Below, one piece after another: positions 1-7,393 of a DNA stretch of 64,000 bases (the stretch's first letter is position 1; each line of letters starts with the position of its first letter). Below the pieces are notes generated by a model, which was not told the origin of the DNA, did not search any database, and saw nothing but the letters and a program-made list of their open reading frames with translations. Location of the stretch: NCBI GenBank assembly GCA_026131555.1, contig JAMXJH010000003.1, positions 122,675 to 186,674 on the forward strand, given 5' to 3'. The stretch comes from Aerococcaceae bacterium NML190073. Lineage in GTDB: Bacteria; Bacillota; Bacilli; Lactobacillales; Aerococcaceae. The translations under genes were made by a program, and so were the position numbers.

Positions 1-207
1 TTAGTGAATCAATTAGGGTTGGAAGCGCACAATGTTATGGCAATCGGCGACCAACTGAATGATATCGAGATGTTGGAATACGCAGGCTTGTCAGTCGCAA
101 TGGCAAATGCAGTTCCAAAAGTGCGGACCGTCGCCGATGTGGTGACCAAATCGAACAATGAGTCCGGCGTTGCCCACATTATTCAACAAAAAGTACTCAC
201 CATCTAA
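1..207 (+). CDS. Cof-type HAD-family phosphatase, C-terminal fragment
   Basis: The reading frame enters from the left edge, so only about the last 68 residues are visible. The stretch GDQLNDIEML is the HAD motif IV (GDxxND), which binds the catalytic Mg2+, and the following AGLSVAMANA and the NNESGVAHII tail are typical of Cof/YbjI-like sugar-phosphate phosphatases. Substrate cannot be inferred. The GTG at position 4 is internal and is not a plausible start. A strong hairpin terminator follows directly. Confidence 0.85.
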   Translation, partial: LVNQLGLEAHNVMAIGDQLNDIEMLEYAGLSVAMANAVPKVRTVADVVTKSNNESGVAHIIQQKVLTI

Positions 208-215
208 TAATAGCA

Positions 216-262
216 AACAGAACTTCAAGGCTTTGTGAATGCCGTGTGAAGTTCTGTTTTTG
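216..262 (+). terminator. Rho-independent terminator after HAD gene
   Basis: An inverted repeat (AACAGAACTTCA paired with TGAAGTTCTGTT) with a loop of about 19 nt is followed by a T-rich run. It starts about 9 bases after the stop codon. Confidence 0.8.
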
Positions 263-451
263 TTGTGGATTGTGTGGGGATACAATCAGTTCAGTTGAGT
301 TGTGTTCGGATTAGGTGTATGATGTTAGAGTGAGCCTTTAGATGGATACACGATGATACTGTCAGAGGAATAATTACTATAAATTTTATAGTTTCTTCAC
401 ATTTATATGCTATTTTATATAGGACATAGAAAAAATAAGGAAGGTGTTTGT

Positions 452-1828
452 ATGAAGAAAGCACTAGCGATAATCGCATTGCTAGTTCTGTTGCTTGGCA
501 TAGGATACAGTGCGGGAATCGGCTATTATGCGCAAAAATTCCAAGCGAACACGAAGTTCGGCTCTATTGACATTAGCCACTTAACGCTCGCCCAAGCGCA
601 AGAAAAAATTGAAAGCGACATTAACAAGAAGCGACTTAGCATTACCGAAAACGGCAAAGAAATCGGGACATTGGCGCTCGCTGATTTGAATGCGCAAGTG
701 GATACGAAAGAAGTTTTGACGAATACTTACAATGCGCAAGACCCACGTTTTTGGGTGTTCAGCTATTTCAAGACAACAACTTACGAGAATGTGTTAATGA
801 ATCATGTTCAATTAGATGATGCCAGCTTAACGCAAGCATTGGCGGATATCGGTTTGGTCAATGATAATCGAATCGCCGCCAAAAACGCTTCGATTGAATA
901 CGCAAATAACAAAGGATATTTCGTTCAACCAGAAGAAACGGGGAACCAATTAGATTTAGCGGCAGTGAAACAAATGATTGTTGAAGGTTTGCAAACAGGC
1001 TCAACTTCTGTTGAAGTAAATACAGCATATCTAGTGCCTGAAATCAAAGCAGATGATGAGAAGATTACAAAAGTCATGGCAGAGATTGAGCGCGTTGCAA
1101 GCACGCAGCTTACTTTGACCATTGCCGGGAACAATGTTCAAGTACCGAAAGACAAAATTACAGAGTGGATTTATTTTGACGGGAACAATGGTGTTGTAAT
1201 TAATCAAGAGTTAGTCAAGGAATATGTCGGTACTTTGAATGAACAATATGCGACTTACAATAAGCCGCGTCAATTCCAAAGCACATTACAAGGTACAGTA
1301 ACCGTTCAGCCGGGAACATTAGGCTGGTCAATCGACCGCGATGCTGAAGCGGAACAAATTGCCAGCGACTTGAAACAAGGCGGTACAATTACGCGTGACC
1401 CGAATGTTGTTGGAACAGGATACGGTTCCGGTGGCAATGACATCGGTAGCAGTTATGTTGAAGTCGACATTGCAAACCAAATGATGTTTATTTATGTTGA
1501 CGGTCAACAAGCATTGTCAACCCCGATTGTAACCGGACGTCCCGGAACAGGAACGGTGGCGGGTGCTTATGCCGTGTGGAACAAAGAGACACCTTCTGTA
1601 TTGAAAGGTTTCAATCCGCACACTAATCAAGAATATAATCAACCTGTTGACTTTTGGATTCCGTTCGATGATACAGGACAAGGAATTCATGATGCGAACT
1701 GGCAAGGTTCATTCGGTGGCGAAGCTTACCTATCAAGTGGGTCACTCGGATGTATCAACACACCGCCCGGTACGATGCCTCAAGTATTTGAACTGATTCA
1801 ATTAGGCATGCCGGTAATTATCTTCTAA
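452..1828 (+). CDS. L,D-transpeptidase (YkuD domain) with N-terminal PG-binding-like domain
   Basis: A 458-residue membrane-anchored enzyme. Residues 1-22 form one hydrophobic segment (uncleaved anchor or signal), the middle resembles the repeated 'putative peptidoglycan binding' domain found with YkuD enzymes, and the last 125 residues are YkuD. The catalytic region is visible as HDANW followed by SGSLGCINTP, giving the catalytic Cys and the upstream His. Such enzymes make 3-3 peptide cross-links in peptidoglycan or attach proteins to it, acting outside the membrane. The frame is open back to an ATG at 407, but the AAGGAAGGTG ribosome site and the Lys-rich start of the hydrophobic segment favour the ATG at 452. 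It stands just upstream of the cell-wall-controlling walRK operon, but a separate promoter lies between them. Confidence 0.88.
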   Translation: MKKALAIIALLVLLLGIGYSAGIGYYAQKFQANTKFGSIDISHLTLAQAQEKIESDINKKRLSITENGKEIGTLALADLNAQVDTKEVLTNTYNAQDPRFWVFSYFKTTTYENVLMNHVQLDDASLTQALADIGLVNDNRIAAKNASIEYANNKGYFVQPEETGNQLDLAAVKQMIVEGLQTGSTSVEVNTAYLVPEIKADDEKITKVMAEIERVASTQLTLTIAGNNVQVPKDKITEWIYFDGNNGVVINQELVKEYVGTLNEQYATYNKPRQFQSTLQGTVTVQPGTLGWSIDRDAEAEQIASDLKQGGTITRDPNVVGTGYGSGGNDIGSSYVEVDIANQMMFIYVDGQQALSTPIVTGRPGTGTVAGAYAVWNKETPSVLKGFNPHTNQEYNQPVDFWIPFDDTGQGIHDANWQGSFGGEAYLSSGSLGCINTPPGTMPQVFELIQLGMPVIIF

Positions 1829-1949
1829 CAATGAGCGAACAATCATGTTTAACGTCCGATTACCTTGAACAAAAAAGGTGCGCAACACCGAAACATTCGA
1901 GAAAAAGGATAGAATAACAAAGTTGTTCGCTTTCTTTTGTTGCAAAAGG

Positions 1950-1978
1950 TTCCCTAATCGTGAAGAAAGCGTTATAAT
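1950..1978 (+). promoter_or_regulatory. Probable walR operon promoter
   Basis: A perfect -10 TATAAT lies at 1973-1978, about 55 bases before walR. The hexamer at the right distance, TTCCCT at 1950-1955 with a 17-bp spacer, is a poor -35. Confidence 0.45.
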
Positions 1979-2033
1979 AGACATGTGAGACTGCCTTTTT
2001 GTGGAAAAAGGCGAAGAATAAGGAGTGAAAAAG

Positions 2034-2741
2034 ATGAAAAAAATACTTATCGTAGATGACGAAAAGCCGATCTCAGATATTATTGCCTTTAATTTAGGTA
2101 ATGAAGGTTATGAAGTCATTAAGGCGTATGACGGTGAGGAAGCCATTGAATTGTTCACGAAGACGCAACCGGATTTAGTCGTGCTCGACTTAATGTTGCC
2201 GAAGATGGACGGTTTGGAAGTTTGCCGCGAAATCCGCAAAACAAGTGCGGTACCGGTCATTATGTTGACAGCGAAAGATTCAGAAATCGACAAAGTATTA
2301 GGTTTAGAATTAGGTGCAGATGATTATGTGACGAAGCCTTTCTCAAATCGTGAATTGATTGCACGTGTGAAAGCTAACTTGCGTCGCAATGCATTGCGTG
2401 AAGCCGTGCAAGGTGAAGCGAATGCTACAAATGAAATCGTCATCGGCGACTTAATTATTCACCAAGATGCTTACATTATTTCGAAGCGCGGAACGGAAAT
2501 TGAGTTGACTCACCGTGAGTTCGAGTTATTACATTACTTAGCGAAACATATCGGACAAGTAATGACGCGTGAACACTTATTGGAAACGGTTTGGGGTTAC
2601 GATTATTTCGGCGATGTGCGTACAGTTGACGTAACCATTCGTCGCCTCCGTGAGAAAATCGAAGATATCCCAAGCCATCCGGTTTATATTGTGACACGTC
2701 GTGGAGTAGGATACTTCTTGAAGAATCCTGAACAAGATTAA
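2034..2741 (+). CDS. walR: Response regulator WalR (YycF)
   Basis: A 235-residue OmpR/PhoB-family regulator. The receiver domain shows the acidic pair in VDDE, the phospho-acceptor Asp52 in [10 protein letters not shown] and the conserved Lys in TKPFS. The C-terminal winged helix carries [23 protein letters not shown], with the DNA-contact helix [11 protein letters not shown]. In Firmicutes WalR is usually essential and controls peptidoglycan hydrolases. A GTG at 2025 is in frame, but it overlaps the AAGGAG ribosome site, so the ATG at 2034 (8-base spacing) is chosen. It is the first gene of walR-walK-walH-walI. Confidence 0.96.
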   Translation: MKKILIVDDEKPISDIIAFNLGNEGYEVIKAYDGEEAIELFTKTQPDLVVLDLMLPKMDGLEVCREIRKTSAVPVIMLTAKDSEIDKVLGLELGADDYVTKPFSNRELIARVKANLRRNALREAVQGEANATNEIVIGDLIIHQDAYIISKRGTEIELTHREFELLHYLAKHIGQVMTREHLLETVWGYDYFGDVRTVDVTIRRLREKIEDIPSHPVYIVTRRGVGYFLKNPEQD

Positions 2742-2755
2742 AAGTAGGCGCTGTG

Positions 2756-4606
2756 ATGAATAAAAAGCGCAAATTTTTCCAGACGATTAACTTCAAGATT
2801 CCGTTGCTGTTCATTATTATCTTATTGATTTCGTTCCAATTTATCGGGGTGTTCTTCATCGGACAGTTGGAGACGCAATCGGTGAAGAACTTCAAGGATC
2901 AAATCAATACGCAAGTTGATTTCTTGGTTAATAATGTCAGCCCGATTCTGTCTGAAGGGCGAGAGGATGACCGAACGGAACGCTTAACGCAAGCGTTAGA
3001 AACGTTCTCTTCCGTCAACCGCACGGATATCCGGATTATTGATACGGAAGAGATAATCGTCGCTGCAAATTTCGATTATCAGCAAAATACAGTCGGAACC
3101 AAAACGAATGAATTAGCGATTAAGAATGTCTTGGTCAACCAACAATCATTCATTGAAGAAACCTATAATGCCAACAAAAAACAGCATAGCTACAACATTA
3201 TTAAGCCGATTCTCAGCGCTGATTTAAGCCGAGTAGTCGGCGTTGTTGCGGTAAGCGCTGATATGAACCGCGTCTATGAACAGACGGCGAGTACAGCACA
3301 ATTATTTACCCAATCCGCTGCGATTGCCAGTATTGCCAGTTTTATTCTGGCAGTGGTACTTTCGCAAGGTTTGACGCGTCCGATTGAAGAAATTCGTCAA
3401 CAGGCGATTCGAATTTCGGAAGGGATATACAATTATCCGGTAACGGTGTTCGGACAAGATGAATTAGGCGAATTGGCGATGACCGTCAATGAATTGGCAG
3501 TCAAAGTTAAAGATGCTCAAGAATTGACAGAGTCGGAACGGCAACGTTTGGACGGGGTGTTGCGCCACATGACAGATGGCGTTATCGCAACGGATCGACG
3601 CGGGCATGTGTTGCTTGTCAATGAACGGGCATTACAATTATTAGGAATCGAACATCAAGCGGCGATGGGGATTTCTGTTTTGCGTTTATTGCAAATTAGA
3701 GAGACGCACACTTTGGCGGACTTGATGGAAGAAGATACCGAAGTGATGATGTACCGTCGCGATAGAGAAGGCGAGACGATTTTGAAAGGGGAATTCTCGA
3801 TTATTCGTCGAGAAACCGGCTTTATTACCGGTTTAGTCTGTGTGTTAACGGACGTGACAGAGCAGGAGAAAACCGAACAGGAACGTCGAGATTTCGTATC
3901 AAACGTTTCTCACGAATTACGGACACCGCTGACGAGTATCAAGAGTTATACGGAAGCCTTGAGCGAAGGAGCGTGGCAAGATAAGCAAATTGCACCGGAG
4001 TTTCTAAACGTCATTCAATCCGAAACGGACCGTATGATGCGGATGATTGGCAACCTACTTGATTTATCAAAAATCGACGGTGGTCAATACAAATTGGACA
4101 GCGAGTACATCGACTTCAAACGTTTAGTGAATCACATTCTCAATCGCTTTGAGTTTATGCTTGAGAACGGAGAATCCGAGAAGAAATACCGCATCTTGCG
4201 CGATATTACCAGTCGGGAAGTATATGTTGAAGTTGACCAAGACCGCATGACACAAGTAATCGATAACATTATGAACAATGCGATTAAATATTCACCGGAC
4301 GGTGGCGTCATCACTGTCAAACTGGAAGATTTACATTCGCGCATTGTCTTAAGTATTTCAGACGAAGGTCTAGGAGTCCCGCAAAAAGACTTACCGCACT
4401 TATTCGACCGCTTCTACCGTGTAGACAAAGCACGTTCGCGCGAACAGGGCGGAACAGGACTTGGACTTGCGATTTCCAAGGAAGTTATTGAATTGCACGG
4501 CGGTAAGATTTGGGCAGAAAGCGTGGAGAATCAAGGGTCAACCTTTATTTTTGAATTGCCGTACACAAACTTTGGAATAGATGACGAAGGGTGGGATGAC
4601 ATTTGA
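2756..4606 (+). CDS. walK: Sensor histidine kinase WalK (YycG)
   Basis: A 616-residue kinase, partner of WalR. In order: TM1 about 14-36, an extracytoplasmic Cache/PAS-like domain about 37-183, TM2 about 184-204, HAMP about 205-257, PAS about 262-368, HisKA with phospho-acceptor His386 in NVSHELRTPL, and HATPase_c with the N-box NNAIKYSPDG and GTGLGLAISK. In S. aureus WalK the cytoplasmic PAS binds zinc; the HMTDG part of that site is present here (His271, Asp274), but the later His of the staphylococcal VLHD motif reads VLTD, so zinc binding may be weakened or absent (inference). The in-frame GTG at 2753 is possible, but the ATG at 2756 has the better distance from GTAGG. Confidence 0.96.
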   Translation: MNKKRKFFQTINFKIPLLFIIILLISFQFIGVFFIGQLETQSVKNFKDQINTQVDFLVNNVSPILSEGREDDRTERLTQALETFSSVNRTDIRIIDTEEIIVAANFDYQQNTVGTKTNELAIKNVLVNQQSFIEETYNANKKQHSYNIIKPILSADLSRVVGVVAVSADMNRVYEQTASTAQLFTQSAAIASIASFILAVVLSQGLTRPIEEIRQQAIRISEGIYNYPVTVFGQDELGELAMTVNELAVKVKDAQELTESERQRLDGVLRHMTDGVIATDRRGHVLLVNERALQLLGIEHQAAMGISVLRLLQIRETHTLADLMEEDTEVMMYRRDREGETILKGEFSIIRRETGFITGLVCVLTDVTEQEKTEQERRDFVSNVSHELRTPLTSIKSYTEALSEGAWQDKQIAPEFLNVIQSETDRMMRMIGNLLDLSKIDGGQYKLDSEYIDFKRLVNHILNRFEFMLENGESEKKYRILRDITSREVYVEVDQDRMTQVIDNIMNNAIKYSPDGGVITVKLEDLHSRIVLSISDEGLGVPQKDLPHLFDRFYRVDKARSREQGGTGLGLAISKEVIELHGGKIWAESVENQGSTFIFELPYTNFGIDDEGWDDI

Positions 4607-5985
4607 GACGCGATACAATTGTAAGTGCATTGCTCGGATTGAGCATTATTGTCAGCCTAATGCTATCTTACTTCGTACTGTTCGATAGTCAGCAACTCAG
4701 TCGCCTCATCAACGAAGCGGATTCCCGCTCAACGAAACAATCCGTCACGCCAGATACAACGCGGAACAGTTTCTACAACAAGGCGGATTTAACAATTCGG
4801 GAAGTGTTCTATCCGAATCAACTCATCGTCAAAAAAGGCAAGCAACTCTACGATGTCAACAGCCAAACGGTCTTACAACGTGTGGAACAACAACTGTTCA
4901 CGCATCGAATGGAATTAACGGAAGACAAGGTAGTAGCAAACCCGGATTCTTACCGCAAATTATTTGAGCAAGATTCCTTAGAAATGGTCTTTGCTAAGCC
5001 GTTTCCGATTACAATGTTGGATCACCTAATGAGTATCAAGACGGACGGCAACTTAGTATTTGAATTCGATCGACTTATTTGGTTGAAAGGCAATCGCGAT
5101 TACGCGTACGCCATCAATTCGCGCGATCAAATTTATTTACCGCTTCGCATGAACGATGAAGTTGCCAGCCAATTATTTGCTATTGTTGAAGAATCGCAGA
5201 GCACGTGGTACACGGTCGACCGCCTCAATGTCCAAAATGGCGTCGTCTACTTACCGCAAATCGCTTCGACTTTGAATGTTGAATATTACATGCTCGAGCG
5301 AATTCCGGACACGCAATTTATCGGCGATGTGTTCCCGACGACAAACTTTAATATCTTGGAAACACATTCGGCTGATATTAAGAAGCTGAATAACTACCAA
5401 GTCACTTTGACACTCAATAATCAAACGCAGATGATGAGTTTAGATGTTTCCCAACCGAACCAGAAGGTTCCGAAAACTTCCGAACAGAAACTGCGTGCCA
5501 GCTTTACGGAATTGCGTCAATACGAGTATTGGGATGACGGTATGCGGTACGACGGCACGAATGACTTTGTAGTGAAATATCGACGTTATTTGAACGGTGT
5601 GCCGATTGTCAGCGAATCCGCTACTTTGGATTATGCGGCAACGATTATCAATTTACGCCCGAAAGCGCGCCGTGACGGTTATATTTACCAAATGCCGACG
5701 TTATTGTTGCACGCCCGATTGAACGCAATGGTTGAACCTATTCAGTTGATGGCGAGTCATGAAATTCAATCGGTAATCGAAGCAACGGGAATGGGATTGC
5801 ATGATTTTACCCGTATTTTCATAGGGTATGAATGGCGTTCCGAAATGGAGCAGTTCCAAGTGGCGAAATTGGTACCGACGTGGTATGTTGAACATAATAA
5901 TGGCTTATATACATTGGAAGAATTACAGAACGGAACACTGCAACGAGAGCAACAAGCGGTGGGAATTATCGGGCACAATGAATAG
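4603..5985 (+). CDS. walH: WalH (YycH), membrane-anchored WalK modulator
   Basis: A 460-residue protein with one N-terminal transmembrane helix (about 7-27) and a large extracytoplasmic part, the YycH family layout. With WalI, YycH binds WalK at the membrane and tunes its activity: inhibitory in Bacillus subtilis, activating in Staphylococcus aureus. It starts with TTG at 4603, overlapping the TGA of walK by four bases, so the two are translationally coupled. Sequence in this family is poorly conserved; the call rests on size, topology and position between walK and walI. Confidence 0.88.
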   Translation: MRRDTIVSALLGLSIIVSLMLSYFVLFDSQQLSRLINEADSRSTKQSVTPDTTRNSFYNKADLTIREVFYPNQLIVKKGKQLYDVNSQTVLQRVEQQLFTHRMELTEDKVVANPDSYRKLFEQDSLEMVFAKPFPITMLDHLMSIKTDGNLVFEFDRLIWLKGNRDYAYAINSRDQIYLPLRMNDEVASQLFAIVEESQSTWYTVDRLNVQNGVVYLPQIASTLNVEYYMLERIPDTQFIGDVFPTTNFNILETHSADIKKLNNYQVTLTLNNQTQMMSLDVSQPNQKVPKTSEQKLRASFTELRQYEYWDDGMRYDGTNDFVVKYRRYLNGVPIVSESATLDYAATIINLRPKARRDGYIYQMPTLLLHARLNAMVEPIQLMASHEIQSVIEATGMGLHDFTRIFIGYEWRSEMEQFQVAKLVPTWYVEHNNGLYTLEELQNGTLQREQQAVGIIGHNE

Positions 5986-5999
5986 AGGGAGGCAAGACA

Positions 6000-6830
6000 G
6001 TGGACTTCAAACGAATACAATGGTTACTCTTGGCTTTCTTTGTATTGTTCAATATCTTTTTGGTGACGATGTTAGTGAGTCGCTCGAAGTTGAATTCTCC
6101 GACATCGGTTCCTAATGCAGTTGTCAATGTACATCAACAATTGCAGGAGCGAGGCATTACGATTCAGCCGAATGCGATTCATTCTTCGGTTGATTTGTCG
6201 CTCATTCAAACGACGGATAACCAGAAGCTACAAGAATCGCTCGGTACATTAACGGATCAATCGGCAAAAATGGAAGGCGACATCTTGAAGAGCACCTTCA
6301 ATGCGCCGGTCAATTTAGGTATTCAGTTTGACGCGGGGCAACCGCATTTGAACAAAGAACAACTACAAGCTTTACAAGATAATTTGTTGGCGCATGGTTC
6401 TTTCATTTTGTTCGGGGAACAGTACGGGACAGCCGTTTACTACCCTTCCGAGAATATTCTCGTCTGTCAAATGGTCACCGCTGATGGGAAACCGATTGTC
6501 GACGGAACGGCGGAAATTCGCCTGACATTGAATAATGAGCATCAAGTAGTGGCGTACACGCAGACGTACCAAGAAGGCGCCAGCAAATTGCATAAGCAGT
6601 TACCTTTGATTACTGCCGAGAATGCGTTGAGTATTCTCGATAGCCGAATTGAAACCAATGTACCGAATGATTCGATTATTGTGTCGGTCGATTTAGGCTA
6701 TTTCCGCATCGTTGATGCCACAGGCTTGGACGTGTATTCGCCTGTATGGGAAGTTCAGTACATTCGTCGTGACGGCACCTTGCGTTCGAAATTTGTCGAC
6801 GCAATGCGCGGTCAGGCAATCAATCGTTAA
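6000..6830 (+). CDS. walI: WalI (YycI), membrane-anchored WalK modulator
   Basis: A 276-residue protein starting with GTG at 6000, seven bases after the strong GAGGGAGG ribosome site. One N-terminal transmembrane helix (about 8-27) is followed by an extracytoplasmic domain with the YycI-like C-terminus (SPVWEVQYI). It pairs with WalH and WalK. The operon ends here at a strong terminator; walJ (YycJ, metallo-beta-lactamase fold) and htrA, which follow walI in many Firmicutes, are not present. Confidence 0.88.
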   Translation: MDFKRIQWLLLAFFVLFNIFLVTMLVSRSKLNSPTSVPNAVVNVHQQLQERGITIQPNAIHSSVDLSLIQTTDNQKLQESLGTLTDQSAKMEGDILKSTFNAPVNLGIQFDAGQPHLNKEQLQALQDNLLAHGSFILFGEQYGTAVYYPSENILVCQMVTADGKPIVDGTAEIRLTLNNEHQVVAYTQTYQEGASKLHKQLPLITAENALSILDSRIETNVPNDSIIVSVDLGYFRIVDATGLDVYSPVWEVQYIRRDGTLRSKFVDAMRGQAINR

Positions 6831-6842
6831 TCAAGAACAATG

Positions 6843-6882
6843 ACTAGGAGACAATGTGAACGCATTGCCTCCTAGTTTTTTG
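6843..6882 (+). terminator. Terminator of the wal operon
   Basis: ACTAGGAGACAATG pairs with CATTGCCTCCTAGT around a short loop, followed directly by TTTTTTG. It ends the walRKHI transcript. Confidence 0.9.
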
Positions 6883-6923
6883 TTTTTGCATTATTTCCAC
6901 AGCCAAAATCGCGAAGCTTTAAG

Positions 6924-7225
6924 GTTGCTTACAACCGGAAAAGTGTAAAACTTTTGCGAATTGTATGTTTGCGTAACAGGAAGTGTGTAAAACCTTGTTG
7001 AATTGTATGTTTGCGTAACAGGAAATGTTCAAAACCTTTGTGAATTGCGTGTTTCTGTAACAGAAAATGTTCAAAACTTTTGTGAATTGCAAGTTTGCGC
7101 AACGGGAAAGGTATAAAACCTTGAGGTATTATTGTTTTGAGATGTGTTCAAGAGGAATAACCTTGTGGAATTGATTGTTGTTGAAGGTAAGAAAGTGTAA
7201 AACTTTTGTGAATGGCGCATTATCA
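6924..7225 (+). repeat. Degenerate 42-bp tandem repeat array
   Basis: Five clear head-to-tail units of 42 bp begin at about 6924 (43 bp), 6967, 7009, 7051 and 7093, each of the form GTTTGCGTAACAGGAA followed by TGTAAAACYTTTGTGAATTG. Two more decayed units can be followed to about 7221, the last keeping AAGTGTAAAACTTTTGTGAATGG. There are no unique spacers, no open frame and no dyad symmetry, so this is neither CRISPR nor a terminator. Each unit holds TGTAAA-N5-TGTGAA or a variant, close to the WalR direct-repeat consensus. The array fills most of the 563-base gap between the wal terminator and the next gene. Confidence 0.85.
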
Positions 7226-7393
7226 ACGGATAAAGAGGATTTTGTTTGCATTTGAAATAAAATCCAAATACTTGAATTACTGTTGTCTAGAAAGTTCAAC
7301 CACATATTGAAACCGCATACAACTTTGTGATATAGTTCCTTATGTAGGGAATTATATTGAGTTGTTATATTTGATTGAACAGGAGTTGAGGAG

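Noticed and set aside
6924..7225. CRISPR array
   Set aside because: Units are contiguous and degenerate with no unique spacers, and no cas genes are present.
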